This document shows, one piece after another, positions 18,898-28,187 of a DNA stretch of 64,000 bases (positions are counted from its first letter, which is position 1; every line of letters begins with the position of its first letter). The stretch covers positions 1,443,103 through 1,507,102 of the forward strand of contig NZ_LR733293.1 in assembly GCF_902506095.1 (NCBI RefSeq), read 5' to 3'. A program made the translations under genes and the position numbers. This DNA comes from Arthrobacter sp. 9AX (GTDB lineage: Bacteria > Actinomycetota > Actinomycetes > Actinomycetales > Micrococcaceae). The notes below the pieces were generated by a model. It did no database searches. It was not told the origin of the DNA and worked only from the letters and a program-made list of their open reading frames with translations.

Positions 18898-19727
18898 CCG
18901 TGGACCTTGAAAGGGGCGGTGCTCCGGAGGCGGCCCGCAACAGGACTTTCGGACCGCTCTACTCACGCAACGCCAGGGCTGTGATTTCGCGTGGACTGCT
19001 GGCCACCAGGAGCACCAACTGGCTCGTGATGCTCTCCGGCTTCTTCGAACCGGTCCTGTTCCTGATCTCCATGGGTGTGGGGCTCGGGGCGGTCGTGGGA
19101 TCGGTGCAGGGGCCTGATGGCGGGGACATCAGTTACGCGGCCTACATCGCGCCGGCGCTGTTGGCCGTTTCCGCCATGAACGGGGCGGTCTACGACTCCA
19201 CCTGGAACGTGTTCTTCAAGATGAACTTCGCCAAGCTCTACCAGGGGATGCTCTATACCTCGCTGGGCCCCCTGGATGTTGCCTTGGGTGAGATCTTCCT
19301 GGCCCTGCTGCGCGGGCTCCTCTACGCCCTGGGTTTCACCGCCGTGATGGGGGTGATGGGCCTGATCACCACGCCCTGGGCCCTGCTCATGGTCCCGGCG
19401 TCCGTGTTGATCGCCTTCGGGTTCGCCAGCATCGGCATGGGCATCACGAGTTTCCTGAAGACCTTCCAGCAGATGGACTGGATCAACTTCATCATGCTGC
19501 CCATGTTCCTGTTCAGCGCAACGTTCTACCCGCTGAGTGTGTACCCGCAGGCAATCCAATGGCTTATCCAGGCGATGCCGCTGTGGCACGGGGTGGAGTT
19601 GCTGCGCCAAATCAGCGTTGGTACGTTCACTGCGGCCACCGCCATCCACATCGGCTACTACCTGGTGATGACCGCCGCCGGGATGCTGCTCACCACCACG
19701 CGGCTGCGCCAGCTGTTCCTGAAGTAG
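18894..19727 (+). CDS. ABC-2 type exporter permease
   Basis: A 277-residue membrane protein starting at ATG 18894, which overlaps the preceding stop (ATGA). Six hydrophobic segments are visible, beginning with NWLVMLSGFFEPVLFLISMGVG, and the ABC-2 motif FLFSATFYPLSVYPQAIQWL lies near the C-terminus. It resembles the preceding permease throughout, so the transporter was probably a heterodimer of paralogues driven by the DrrA-type ATPase. The ABC-2 family is clear; cargo is not known. If the first permease is truly broken, this one may act alone or be idle. Confidence 0.9.
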   Translation: MTVDLERGGAPEAARNRTFGPLYSRNARAVISRGLLATRSTNWLVMLSGFFEPVLFLISMGVGLGAVVGSVQGPDGGDISYAAYIAPALLAVSAMNGAVYDSTWNVFFKMNFAKLYQGMLYTSLGPLDVALGEIFLALLRGLLYALGFTAVMGVMGLITTPWALLMVPASVLIAFGFASIGMGITSFLKTFQQMDWINFIMLPMFLFSATFYPLSVYPQAIQWLIQAMPLWHGVELLRQISVGTFTAATAIHIGYYLVMTAAGMLLTTTRLRQLFLK

Positions 19728-19740
19728 CCCGACCAACCGG

Positions 19741-19788
19741 GTAGCGCCAAGTGCCGTGTTGAGGCTCCAAAAGGACTCGTGGCGCTAC
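19741..19788 (+). terminator. Inverted repeat after the ABC exporter operon
   Basis: GTAGCGCCA and TGGCGCTAC form a perfect nine-base stem around a 30-base loop, 13 bases after the last permease stop. The loop is long, so this may be a terminator or a small dispersed repeat; only one copy was noticed in the window. Confidence 0.4.
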
Positions 19789-19868
19789 CTGCCTGGGAGA
19801 GGGAACGGGTTGTTCGCCCGGGGTGGAAGGCGGCCGGAGCATACTCGGGCGTTTGAGAGAATGGGTGC

Positions 19869-20426
19869 ATGCAATCACTGGGCAACTCCACGTCATCCTC
19901 CAAACCCGCCAGGGGCGGATTCTCCATGTTCCGCATCAGCGGGCCGGGACTGATGGTCCTGGTCACCGCATTCGTTGTGGCCGTGATCTTCGCGGCCAAC
20001 CAGAACGACGTGGTGGGCTGGGTGGTTGCCGCCATCGCTTTCTTCTGGCTGGCCCTTGCGTCCTTTGTGGTCTTCAGCATCCAGAAGGCCGCCAAGAAGG
20101 CCGGAGCCAAGCTGACGGAAGCCCAGAACGCCTTCACCACCGCTGCCGGGCGCGGCCCCTACGCGGGGGCTGACCAGGGCGGAACCCGGGTAGTGGCCGA
20201 ACGCAGCCAGGCGGACGAAATCCGCGACCTCAAGCTGGACCACTCCTTCAAGATTGTCCAGGTGCAGATCCGGGTGGTGGAGGAGGAGCGCGCCAAGGGT
20301 GCTGCTGCCAACCAGGACACCATCAACCGGGCCCTTGAAACCATCGAGATCACCGCGACGAACGCCAGGGACATGATCAAGTCCTCCGGCAATGGAGAGC
20401 CGGTCACCGGAACCATCATCGACTAG
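19869..20426 (+). CDS. Small membrane protein of unknown function
   Basis: A 185-residue protein with a short N-terminal cytoplasmic part, two adjacent hydrophobic helices (GLMVLVTAFVVAVIFAANQ near residue 28 and VVGWVVAAIAFFWLALASFVVF near 48), and a charged, probably helical cytoplasmic tail (KKAGAKLTEAQNAF; DEIRDLKLDHSFKIVQVQIRVVEEE). I do not recognise the family. Its stop codon TAG forms part of the TAGAGT -10 of the exonuclease III gene ten bases on. An alternative start is ATG 19926. Conservation next to xthA and trpS in relatives would be the best hint to its role. Confidence 0.75.
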   Translation: MQSLGNSTSSSKPARGGFSMFRISGPGLMVLVTAFVVAVIFAANQNDVVGWVVAAIAFFWLALASFVVFSIQKAAKKAGAKLTEAQNAFTTAAGRGPYAGADQGGTRVVAERSQADEIRDLKLDHSFKIVQVQIRVVEEERAKGAAANQDTINRALETIEITATNARDMIKSSGNGEPVTGTIID

Positions 20427-20436
20427 AGTGGAGCGG

Positions 20437-21270
20437 GTGAGCTCGGCATTGAAGAAGGACCACCTTCGCATCGCATCCGTTAACGTCAACGGCCTTCGGG
20501 CTGCCTACAAGAACGGTATGGCGGCCTGGCTTGAGCCGCGCGAAGTGGACATCCTCTGCCTTCAGGAAGTCCGCGCGCCGGACGCAATCGTCCGTGCGCT
20601 GCTGGGCGACGGGTGGCACATCCTGCACGCCGAGGCAGAGGCGAAGGGCCGCGCCGGCGTCGCCATCGCCTCGCGCGAGGAACCCCTGGAAACCCGGAAC
20701 GGCATCGGTGACGACTACTTCGCCACCGCAGGCCGCTGGGTGGAGGCCGATTTCCGGTTCGCCGACGCTGTTGGCCACCCGGTCCAGCTCACGGTGGCCA
20801 GCGCCTACGTCCATTCCGGCGAGGTGGGCACCCCCAAGCAGGATGACAAGTTCCGGTTCCTCGACGCGATGAGCACCCGCCTGCCGGAGCTGACCAAGCA
20901 CAGCGACCATGCACTGGTGGTGGGCGACCTCAACGTGGCCCACACTCCCCGGGACATCCGGAACTCGAAGCCCAACGTCAAGAAGGCGGGCCACCTGCCG
21001 GAGGAACGTGCGTACTTCGACAGGTTCTTCGGCGAGGAAATCGGCTGGCAGGACGTCCACCGCAACCTTGCCGGCGACGTCGACGGTCCCTACACCTGGT
21101 GGTCCCAGCGCGGCAAGGCATTCGACAACGACACAGGTTGGCGCATCGACTACCACCTGGCCACGCCGGAATTGGCTTCGGCCGCCATCTCGGCGGTTGT
21201 TGACCGGGCAGCCTCGTGGGACACCCGCTTCTCCGACCATGCACCGCTTGTAGTGGACTACCAGCTCTAA
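20437..21270 (+). CDS. xthA: Exodeoxyribonuclease III
   Basis: A 277-residue EEP-fold nuclease: [12 protein letters not shown] (metal Asn), ILCLQEVRA (metal Glu), the catalytic segment [14 protein letters not shown], and the terminal [14 protein letters not shown] with the active Asp-His pair. It removes abasic sites and digests duplex DNA from the 3' end during base-excision repair. GTG 20437 is chosen because a TAGAGT -10 at 20424-20429 ends seven bases before it, which predicts a leaderless transcript; no ribosome site precedes it. trpS follows 20 bases after the stop. Confidence 0.94.
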   Translation: MSSALKKDHLRIASVNVNGLRAAYKNGMAAWLEPREVDILCLQEVRAPDAIVRALLGDGWHILHAEAEAKGRAGVAIASREEPLETRNGIGDDYFATAGRWVEADFRFADAVGHPVQLTVASAYVHSGEVGTPKQDDKFRFLDAMSTRLPELTKHSDHALVVGDLNVAHTPRDIRNSKPNVKKAGHLPEERAYFDRFFGEEIGWQDVHRNLAGDVDGPYTWWSQRGKAFDNDTGWRIDYHLATPELASAAISAVVDRAASWDTRFSDHAPLVVDYQL

Positions 21271-21290
21271 GCCCCGAAGGTTTCATCCCC

Positions 21291-22334
21291 ATGACTAGCC
21301 AGACTTCCCCTGCACCCAAAAAGCGCATCCTCTCCGGCGCCAAGCCCACGGCAGACTCCCTGCACCTGGGCAACTACATCGGTGCCGTCCGCAACTGGGT
21401 GGATATGCAGGCCGAGTACGATGCTGTGTTCTTCATCCCCGACCTGCACGCCATCACCGTGGACTTCGACCCCGCCGAACTGGCCAAGCGGACCCGCATC
21501 GTGGCAGCCCAGTACATCGCAGCGGGTATCGATCCGGACAAAAGCATCTTCTTCGTCCAGTCCCACGTGCCCGAACACGCGCAGCTGGCCTGGGCCCTGA
21601 ACTGCATCACCGGTTTCGGCGAAGCGTCCCGGATGACCCAGTTCAAGGACAAAACCCAGAAGTCCGGCGCCGACGCCGCCACCCTGGGACTGTTCGCGTA
21701 CCCCACGCTCATGGCCGCCGACATCCTCCTGTACCAGACCGACCTTGTGCCGGTGGGGGAGGACCAGCGCCAGCACCTGGAGCTGACCCGCAACCTCGCC
21801 CAGCGCTTCAATACTAAGTTCGGCCCCACCTTCACGGTCCCGGAAGCCACCATCGTGAAGGAACGCGCCAAGATCTACGACCTCCAGAACCCCAGCGCCA
21901 AGATGTCCAAGACCGGGGAATCGCCCAACGGCGCCATCCAGCTGCTGGAGGATCCCAAGGTGGCTGCCAAGCGCATCAAGTCCGCAGTGACCGATGCGGG
22001 CACGGACATCAGGTTCGACCAAGAGGAAAAGCCAGGCATCTCCAACCTGCTCACCATCTACTCCTCCCTCACGGGCAAGTCCGTGGCAGATCTCGAAGCC
22101 GAGTACCAGGGCAAGATGTACGGCCACCTCAAGGTGGACCTCGCCGAGGTAGTGGTGGAGTTCGTGACGCCGCTGCGGGACCGCACCAACGAGCTGATGG
22201 AGGACCCGGCGGAACTGGACCGGCTGCTGGCCCACGGCGCCGAGCGGGCGCGTGAAATAGCGTCGGTGACCCTTGGCCAGGTGTATGAGCGCATGGGCTT
22301 CCTGCCGTCCTTCTCCCTCGCTGGAGTCCGCTAG
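21291..22334 (+). CDS. trpS: Tryptophanyl-tRNA synthetase
   Basis: A 347-residue class I synthetase of the expected length. The HIGH-like signature is [10 protein letters not shown] near residue 25 and the KMSKS loop is [11 protein letters not shown] near 205; [22 protein letters not shown] is a further trpS hallmark. Start ATG 21291 has GAAGG nine bases upstream. It charges tRNA-Trp in the cytoplasm. It follows xthA closely and is followed after four bases by the 2'-5' RNA ligase-like gene, suggesting a transcript that continues through the YihY gene. Confidence 0.97.
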   Translation: MTSQTSPAPKKRILSGAKPTADSLHLGNYIGAVRNWVDMQAEYDAVFFIPDLHAITVDFDPAELAKRTRIVAAQYIAAGIDPDKSIFFVQSHVPEHAQLAWALNCITGFGEASRMTQFKDKTQKSGADAATLGLFAYPTLMAADILLYQTDLVPVGEDQRQHLELTRNLAQRFNTKFGPTFTVPEATIVKERAKIYDLQNPSAKMSKTGESPNGAIQLLEDPKVAAKRIKSAVTDAGTDIRFDQEEKPGISNLLTIYSSLTGKSVADLEAEYQGKMYGHLKVDLAEVVVEFVTPLRDRTNELMEDPAELDRLLAHGAERAREIASVTLGQVYERMGFLPSFSLAGVR

Positions 22335-22338
22335 CGCC

Positions 22339-23040
22339 ATGCCATCCAGCAAAGTCACCGCAAGGGAAGGCTCCCGCTCCATTCAGGCAGCGGGCAGGCC
22401 CGGTAACCCCCCAGGCGACCCAGCGAAGGACACCGGCCCGGCCGGACAGGGCCCCTCAAGGACGGAAAACGTCAGCGTAGGCGTCATCCTGGGCTTCCCG
22501 CCGGAGGTGGCCGAGGAACTGCAGCGGTGGCGGGCTTCCTTCGGGGATCCGCAGGCGGGCGTGGTGCCGGCCCACATCACACTGGTGACCACCACGCCTA
22601 CCCGGGACTGGGAAGCCACCCTGGAACACGTGCGGGACGTGGCCCGCCGCCAAAGCCCCTTTATGGTCACCATCGCCGGGACCGGGACATTCCGTCCGGT
22701 CTCGCCCGTGGTCTTCATTAACGTGGCGGAAGGCTTTGAAGCGTGCGTCGAGCTGCACGAAAAGCTCCAGCAGGGTCCCCTCCAGCGTGACCTGCCCTTC
22801 GCCTACCATCCGCACGTCACCATCGCCCACGACGTCGCCCCGGAAAGCCTCGATGAGGCCGAAACGGTACTCAGAAACTACAGAGCCACCTTCCCCGTGG
22901 TTAGCATGGGACTCTACGAGCACGATGCGGACGGCATCTGGCAGCTACGGGAAGAGCTGGACTTTGGGACCGAAACTGACAACGACGCCGGCACCCGATT
23001 CACGGACGCCGGCGCGGACACAGCATCCGAAGCAGGCTGA
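22339..23040 (+). CDS. 2H phosphoesterase / 2'-5' RNA ligase family protein
   Basis: A 233-residue protein from ATG 22339, four bases after trpS. The two HxT motifs that define 2H phosphoesterases are HITLV (near residue 79) and HVTIAHDV (near 155). The first 55 residues and the last 25 are low-complexity Gly/Pro/Thr/Asp tails. Members open cyclic phosphates or act on RNA ends; its exact substrate is unknown. Position between trpS and the YihY gene is compatible with co-transcription. The RNA-ligase name is a family label, not a demonstrated activity here. Confidence 0.85.
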   Translation: MPSSKVTAREGSRSIQAAGRPGNPPGDPAKDTGPAGQGPSRTENVSVGVILGFPPEVAEELQRWRASFGDPQAGVVPAHITLVTTTPTRDWEATLEHVRDVARRQSPFMVTIAGTGTFRPVSPVVFINVAEGFEACVELHEKLQQGPLQRDLPFAYHPHVTIAHDVAPESLDEAETVLRNYRATFPVVSMGLYEHDADGIWQLREELDFGTETDNDAGTRFTDAGADTASEAG

Positions 23041-24073
23041 ACAGCAGCCACTTCCCACGGAACAAGCCCGGCTCAAGCTTGCCGTCATCCAGAAGCGGAT
23101 GGAGCTGGGCAAGGTGCGCCGGTCAGGCGGGGGCTTCTTCGCCACCGTGATGGCCACGGTCCAATGGCTGCTCGCCAGGCTTAATGCCTTCCGGCCCATG
23201 CGCGCCTTCAAGCACTACACGCTCCAGCACGGCCCGCTGATGAGTGCCGGCATCGGCTTCAACATGTTCTTCTCCATCACGGGCCTGCTGGCCACCGGCT
23301 TTTCCATCGCCGGCCTGGTGCTGCGCGGCCAGCCGGCGCTTCTGGACACCATCGTCGCCAGCGTGGCACAAAGCGCGCCCGGGCTGCTGAAGGTGAACGG
23401 CGGCGAAGGCCTGGTGGACCCGCAGGACCTGCTCAACCCGGACGGCCTGGGTCTGACGGCCCTCGTCGCCGCCGTGGTCACGGTCATCACATCGCTGGGC
23501 TGGATTGCCGGTTTGCGGGACGGGGTGCGCGGAGTGATGCAGCTGCCGCCGCTGGTGGTCAACCCTGTCCTGATGAAGCTGCGCGACGCCGGCACCCTCC
23601 TCCTGCTGGGCGTCGCCCTGGTGATCAGCGCCGGAGCTTCCCTGGTGTTTGGTACCGCCGCCGGCTGGGTGGCGGACGCACTGCGGCTCAACGACGCCGT
23701 GGCGGGTCCGCTGACCACGTCCATCAAGATTGCGGTCCCGCTGGTCCTGAGCTGGGTGACCGCGCTCATTATGTTCCGGCTGGCCGCCGGGCTGAAGCTG
23801 TCCCGCCGTGCGCTGCTCGAAAGCACCATCCTGGCGGCACTGGGCACCACCATCCTGCAGATCTTCAGCACCGAACTGCTCGCCGGCGCGGGCCGTAATC
23901 CCATCCTGGCGCCGTTCGCCATCATCATCGGCCTGCTGATCTGGTTCAACCTGGTCAGCCAGGTCTACCTCGTCTCTGCGGGCTGGGCCGCCATCCGGGA
24001 GGCGGACCTGAAGGGCGGCGAGACCCCGCACAAAACAATCCTCGGCTCGCGCCGCACCACGCCGCATACCTGA
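22964..24073 (+). CDS. YihY/BrkB family inner-membrane protein
   Basis: A polytopic protein with about six membrane segments and the family motifs FFSITGLLATGFSIAGLVL and AIIIGLLIWFNLVSQVYLVSAGW near the C-terminus. The family was once called RNase BN by mistake; its real function (possibly lipid or small-molecule transport) is unsettled. The start is uncertain: TTG 22964 follows GGAAGAG by seven bases and overlaps the previous gene, giving 369 residues; ATG 23099 gives 324 residues beginning MELGKVRRSGG. The region KLAVIQKRMELGK upstream of that ATG looks coding, which favours the longer form. Confidence 0.85.
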   Translation: MGPKLTTTPAPDSRTPARTQHPKQAEQQPLPTEQARLKLAVIQKRMELGKVRRSGGGFFATVMATVQWLLARLNAFRPMRAFKHYTLQHGPLMSAGIGFNMFFSITGLLATGFSIAGLVLRGQPALLDTIVASVAQSAPGLLKVNGGEGLVDPQDLLNPDGLGLTALVAAVVTVITSLGWIAGLRDGVRGVMQLPPLVVNPVLMKLRDAGTLLLLGVALVISAGASLVFGTAAGWVADALRLNDAVAGPLTTSIKIAVPLVLSWVTALIMFRLAAGLKLSRRALLESTILAALGTTILQIFSTELLAGAGRNPILAPFAIIIGLLIWFNLVSQVYLVSAGWAAIREADLKGGETPHKTILGSRRTTPHT

Positions 24074-24094
24074 CCGGGCGAACAGGGGCTCCCG

Positions 24095-24865
24095 CTACTG
24101 CCCGGCGTCGAGGTACTGGTCGGCCCAGGCCGCGATGATCCTGGCAGCCCGCGCCGCCTGGCCCTTGCCGGTGAGGAGGTGGTCGCTGCCTTCGAGGGAG
24201 ACGAAGTTCCGCGGATGCCGTGCGGTCTGGAAAATGGTGCTGGCGTTTTCGATCCCCACGGTGTTGTCGGTGGGGGAGTGGAGCACCATCAGCGGCTTGT
24301 GCAGCTGCTTGATGCAGTCCGTCAGGTCCGCGTTTTCCAGGTCCTCCACAAAGTGCTTGCGGATCTCCACGCGCTTCCCGCCCAGGTCCACCTCCGCGCT
24401 GCCTTCGCTCAGGATCTTGTCCAGGGCCGCGTCAAACACATGCGCCACGTGCTTGGGTGAAAAAGGCGCCCCCACCGTGGCGACGGCGTCGAGCTCGGGG
24501 ATCTCCCGCGCGGCGGCCAGCACGGCTGCGCCGCCGAAGGAGTGGCCCACCAGCAGTGAGATCGCTTTCCCCTGGGCGCGCATGAACTCGGCCGCCTTGA
24601 CGGTGTCCGCCACCTTGTGGCTGAAGGAGCCCGCGGACCACTCGCCCGCGGACCCGCCAAGGCCCAGGTTGTCGAACCGCAGCATGCCCACGCCGCTGTC
24701 CGCCAGCGCCTTGCACATCCGTGAGGCCGAGGGTGCGTCCTTGCCCAGCGTGAATCCGTGCGAGAAGACGCCCCAGCCCTTGACCGGGCCTTCCGGAACG
24801 TCGATGATGCCGGAGAGCATTTCGCCGGTCGACCCGGCGAACGAGACCTTTTCGGAGCGGGACAC
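24095..24865 (-). CDS. Alpha/beta hydrolase with serine nucleophile
   Basis: A 256-residue cytoplasmic hydrolase. The nucleophile elbow is GHSFGGAA, the acidic residue lies in LHSPTDNTVGIENA, and the His in EGSDHLLTGKG, a complete Ser-Asp-His triad in the expected order. Start GTG 24865 follows AAAGGGGA; upstream ATG 24901 has no ribosome site. Sequence features (FSHGFTLGKDAPSASRMCKAL, FDNLGLGGSAGEW) match a group often found next to OsmC proteins, but no OsmC gene is adjacent here. Substrate unknown. It is convergent with the YihY gene. Confidence 0.85.
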   Translation of the reverse strand: MSRSEKVSFAGSTGEMLSGIIDVPEGPVKGWGVFSHGFTLGKDAPSASRMCKALADSGVGMLRFDNLGLGGSAGEWSAGSFSHKVADTVKAAEFMRAQGKAISLLVGHSFGGAAVLAAAREIPELDAVATVGAPFSPKHVAHVFDAALDKILSEGSAEVDLGGKRVEIRKHFVEDLENADLTDCIKQLHKPLMVLHSPTDNTVGIENASTIFQTARHPRNFVSLEGSDHLLTGKGQAARAARIIAAWADQYLDAGQ

Positions 24866-24973
24866 GTTGTCCCCTTTCGTTTGATGCGGATGCCCTGCCA
24901 TTTTTGGTTCCCGAAACCGGTGGGTTGGGACCAAGGGTGACAGCTCGTGCGGAGGTGCTCAACTGGTGAAACA

Positions 24974-25015
24974 ACGACGGCGCCGATCCCCCTCAGGTGG
25001 GGACGGCGCCGTCGT
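24974..25015 (-). terminator. Terminator of the sdhCDAB operon
   Basis: A stem of ACGACGGCGCCG with its complement, extended by TCCCC/GGGGA pairs, lies 16 bases beyond the sdhB stop. On the minus strand it is followed by TGTTTC. Confidence 0.8.
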
Positions 25016-25030
25016 CTGCTTGATCCTTGG

Positions 25031-25813
25031 TCAGATCTTGCGGGAGAGGATGGCCTGCTTGACCTCGGCGATCGCCTGGGTCACCTGGATACCGCGGGGG
25101 CAAGCTTCGGAGCAGTTGAAGGTGGTGCGGCAGCGCCACACGCCTTCCTTGTCGTTGAGGATCTCCAGGCGCATGTCGCCGGCGTCATCGCGTGAGTCGA
25201 AGATGAAGCGGTGCGCGTTGACGATCGCGGCAGGGCCGAAGTACTGGCCGTCGGTCCAGAACACCGGGCAGGAGGATGTGCAGGCAGCGCAGAGGATGCA
25301 CTTGGTGGTGTCATCGAAGCGCTCACGGTCCTCGGGGGACTGCAGGCGTTCCCGGGTGGGCTCGTGGCCCTTGTTGATCAGGAACGGCATGACCTCCCGG
25401 TAGGACTGGAAGAACGGTTCCATGTCCACGATCAGGTCCTTCTCCACAGGAAGGCCCTTGATGGGTTCCACCGTGATGGGCTTGGAGGTGTCCAGGTCCT
25501 TCAGGAGGGTCTTGCAGGCGAGGCGGTTACGGCCGTTGATGCGCATGGCATCGGAGCCGCACACACCGTGGGCGCAGGAACGGCGGAAGGAGAGGCTGCC
25601 GTCGATCTCCCACTTGACCTTGTGCAGGGCATCCAGCACGCGGTCCGTGCCGTACATGGTCAGGTGGTAGTCGTCCCAGGTGGCCTCGCCCGAAACTTCC
25701 GGGTTGTAGCGGCGGACGCGCATGTGCACATCAAACGTGGGGATTTCCCCGCCCCCGCCAACGCTGGCAGGAAGTTCAACCTTTGAGGCTGGCTCAGCGA
25801 TTTCAGCGGTCAT
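25031..25813 (-). CDS. sdhB: Succinate dehydrogenase iron-sulfur subunit
   Basis: A 260-residue protein carrying all cysteine clusters for the three Fe-S centres: SCAHGVCGSDAM with a later LAC (2Fe-2S), CILCAACTSSCP (4Fe-4S) and CRTTFNCSEACPRG (3Fe-4S/4Fe-4S). It passes electrons from the FAD subunit to menaquinone in complex II on the inner face of the membrane. Last gene of sdhCDAB, starting one base after the sdhA stop, with a strong hairpin after its stop. Length and motifs are normal. Confidence 0.97.
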   Translation of the reverse strand: MTAEIAEPASKVELPASVGGGGEIPTFDVHMRVRRYNPEVSGEATWDDYHLTMYGTDRVLDALHKVKWEIDGSLSFRRSCAHGVCGSDAMRINGRNRLACKTLLKDLDTSKPITVEPIKGLPVEKDLIVDMEPFFQSYREVMPFLINKGHEPTRERLQSPEDRERFDDTTKCILCAACTSSCPVFWTDGQYFGPAAIVNAHRFIFDSRDDAGDMRLEILNDKEGVWRCRTTFNCSEACPRGIQVTQAIAEVKQAILSRKI

Positions 25814-25814
25814 C

Positions 25815-27614
25815 TTAGTACTTCCTCACCATCGGCTCGTAGCGGGTAAAGACAACCGGCTTCGTGGCCAGACGGATTCCGGCAATTGCTTCTGCCGATC
25901 CGTCCGCCGGGGCGTGGTCGTCCTTGTACGCCATGGAGTGCTTCATGAATTTTTCGTCGTCGCGGTCCGGGAAGTCCTCGCGGAAGTGTCCTCCGCGGGA
26001 TTCCTCACGGTGCAGGGCTGCTACGGTCATGACCTTGGCCAGCTCCAGCAGGAAGCCGAGTTCAACGGCCTCGAGCAGGTCAAGGTTGAAGCGCTTCCCC
26101 TTGTCCTGGACATTGATGCGCTTGTACCGCTCCTCGAAGGAGGCGATGTCGCGCAGGACCTGGTTCAGGGTGTCCGCGGTGCGGAACACCTGCATGTTGG
26201 CGTCCATGGTGTCCTGCAGTTCCTTGCGGATCTGGGCCACCTTTTCGTCGCCTGTGCCGTTGCGGGCAATGTCCAGCAGTTCGGTGGTGTACGCCAGGGG
26301 GTTCTCCGGCAGTTCCACGTAGTCGGCAGTCTTGGCGTACTCGGCTGCAGCGATGCCGGCGCGCTTGCCGAACACGTTGATGTCCAGCAGGGAGTTGGTG
26401 CCCAGACGGTTGGAACCGTGGACGGACACGCAGGCAACCTCACCGGCTGCATACAGCCCGGGGACCACGGTGTCGTTGTCCTGCAGGACCTCGGTGGTGA
26501 TGTTGGTGGGGATGCCGCCCATGGCGTAGTGCGCGGTGGGGAACACGGGAACGGGTTCGGTGTAGGGCTCCACGCCGAGGTAGGTACGGGCGAACTCGGT
26601 GATGTCCGGGAGCTTGGCGTCGATGTGCGCCGGCTCCAGGTGGGTGAGGTCCAGGAGGACGTAGTCCTTGTTCGGGCCGCAGCCGCGGCCTTCACGGACC
26701 TCGTTGGCCATGGAGCGGGCCACGATGTCACGCGGCGCCAGGTCCTTGATGGTGGGCGCGTAGCGTTCCATGAACCGCTCACCCTCCGAGTTGCGCAGGA
26801 TGGCGCCTTCGCCGCGGGCGGCTTCGGAGAGGAGGATGCCCAGGCCGGCGAGGCCGGTCGGGTGGAACTGGAAGAACTCCATGTCCTCCAGCGGGATGCC
26901 CCGGCGGAAGGCGATGCCCATGCCGTCACCGGTGAGGGTGTGGGCGTTGGAGGTGGTCTTGAAGACCTTGCCGGCGCCGCCGGAGGCGAACACCACGGAC
27001 TTTGCCTGGAAGACGTGCAGTTCGCCCGAAGCGAGGTCATAGGACACGACGCCGGCCACGCGCTTCTGCTTGTACGGCGTGCCGTCTTCGCGGACGGCGT
27101 CTTCCTCGACCGTAAGGAGGTCCAGCACGTAGTACTCGTTGTAGAACTCAACGTTGTGCTTGACGCAGTTTTGGTACAGCGTCTGCAGGATCATGTGTCC
27201 CGTGCGGTCAGCTGCGTAGCAGGCGCGGCGGACAGGTGCCTTGCCGTGGTCGCGGGTGTGGCCGCCGAAACGGCGCTGGTCGATGCGGCCCTCGGGCGTG
27301 CGGTTGAACGGCAGGCCCATCTTCTCAAGGTCCAGCACGGCGTCGATGGCCTCTTTGGCCATCACCTCCGCGGCGTCCTGGTCAACCAGGTAGTCGCCGC
27401 CCTTGACGGTGTCGAACGTGTGCCACTCCCAGTTGTCTTCCTCGACATTGGCGAGTGCTGCACACATGCCACCCTGTGCCGCACCGGTGTGCGAGCGGGT
27501 GGGGTAGAGCTTGGTCAGTACTGCTGTGCGGGCGCGTTGACCGGATTCGATCGCCGCGCGCATGCCAGCGCCACCGGCACCGACGATGACGACGTCGTAC
27601 TTATGGACCTGCAT
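25815..27614 (-). CDS. sdhA: Succinate dehydrogenase flavoprotein subunit
   Basis: A 599-residue flavoprotein. The dinucleotide motif VVIVGAGGAGMRAAIE starts near residue 8; the His that carries covalent FAD is in RSHTGAAQGGMC, and the substrate-site residues appear in GGHTRDHGKAP, FHPTG and EAARGEGAILRN. It oxidises succinate to fumarate in the TCA cycle. ATG 27614 is used because the FAD motif begins seven residues later; an upstream in-frame ATG is 21 codons earlier without a better ribosome site. A 108-base gap with a terminator-like hairpin separates it from sdhD. Confidence 0.97.
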   Translation of the reverse strand: MQVHKYDVVIVGAGGAGMRAAIESGQRARTAVLTKLYPTRSHTGAAQGGMCAALANVEEDNWEWHTFDTVKGGDYLVDQDAAEVMAKEAIDAVLDLEKMGLPFNRTPEGRIDQRRFGGHTRDHGKAPVRRACYAADRTGHMILQTLYQNCVKHNVEFYNEYYVLDLLTVEEDAVREDGTPYKQKRVAGVVSYDLASGELHVFQAKSVVFASGGAGKVFKTTSNAHTLTGDGMGIAFRRGIPLEDMEFFQFHPTGLAGLGILLSEAARGEGAILRNSEGERFMERYAPTIKDLAPRDIVARSMANEVREGRGCGPNKDYVLLDLTHLEPAHIDAKLPDITEFARTYLGVEPYTEPVPVFPTAHYAMGGIPTNITTEVLQDNDTVVPGLYAAGEVACVSVHGSNRLGTNSLLDINVFGKRAGIAAAEYAKTADYVELPENPLAYTTELLDIARNGTGDEKVAQIRKELQDTMDANMQVFRTADTLNQVLRDIASFEERYKRINVQDKGKRFNLDLLEAVELGFLLELAKVMTVAALHREESRGGHFREDFPDRDDEKFMKHSMAYKDDHAPADGSAEAIAGIRLATKPVVFTRYEPMVRKY

Positions 27615-27682
27615 ACCAGACGCTCTTTCTCTCAAAATTCGCAATAAAACAACGGGCGGGCGTTGCCTGCTCCGCAAAACAA

Positions 27683-27706
27683 GGCCCGCGGTTGTACCCG
27701 CGGGCC
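27683..27706 (-). terminator. Internal attenuator-like hairpin between sdhD and sdhA
   Basis: Read leftwards, GGCCCGCGG/CCGCGGGCC pairs around a six-base loop and is followed by TTGTTTTG, the form of a weak intrinsic terminator. It lies inside the sdhCDAB operon, so partial termination or processing could set subunit ratios. Role is inferred. Confidence 0.55.
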
Positions 27707-27722
27707 CGGGAAGTTGCCGGTG

Positions 27723-28184
27723 CTAGGCAGGGCAGAAGCCGCCGGGCAGGGGAACGCCGTCCACCACCGGGCAGGGGTTGAAGGTGAAGATCACCAGGGT
27801 GCCCAGGACAATGATGACGACCGTAGCCGAGTACAGGACGGTCTTCAGCCAGCGGCGGGTTGAGTCCTTCTCGGCGTAGTCGTTGATGATGGTGCGGACG
27901 CCGTTGGTGCCGTGCAGCATGGCCAGCCACAGCATGGCGAGGTCCCAGAACTGCCAGAACGGGTCGGCCCACTTGCCGGCCACGAAACCAAAGTCGATGG
28001 CGTGGATGCCTTCGCCCACCATGAGGTTTACAAAGAGGTGGCCGAAGATCAGGACCACAAGCACCACGCCGGACAACCGCATGAACAACCAGGCGATCAT
28101 TTCGAAGTTGCCACGGCTGCCGCCGTTGCGGCGGTACTGGGGCGCGATCCGCCCGCTGCGCGGGCTCTCAATCGTTGCGGACAT
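27723..28184 (-). CDS. sdhD: Succinate dehydrogenase membrane anchor subunit
   Basis: A 153-residue protein with three membrane helices (IAWLFMRLSGVVLVVLIFGHL, FWDLAMLWLAMLHGTNGV, VLYSATVVIIVLGTLVIF). The RLSG...H segment and the later LHGTNGVR carry the conserved residues for haem b and quinone binding. It anchors SdhAB to the membrane together with SdhC. Starts three bases after the sdhC stop. Assignment as SdhD rests on order and topology, since these anchors are poorly conserved. Confidence 0.93.
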   Translation of the reverse strand: MSATIESPRSGRIAPQYRRNGGSRGNFEMIAWLFMRLSGVVLVVLIFGHLFVNLMVGEGIHAIDFGFVAGKWADPFWQFWDLAMLWLAMLHGTNGVRTIINDYAEKDSTRRWLKTVLYSATVVIIVLGTLVIFTFNPCPVVDGVPLPGGFCPA

Positions 28185-28187
28185 GGC

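Noticed and set aside
19741..19788. Possible insertion-sequence terminal repeat
   Set aside because: Only a nine-base inverted repeat 48 bases across with no transposase or target duplication.
25722..27647. 641-codon plus-strand frame opposite sdhA
   Set aside because: Antisense to sdhA, whose cofactor motifs are unambiguous.
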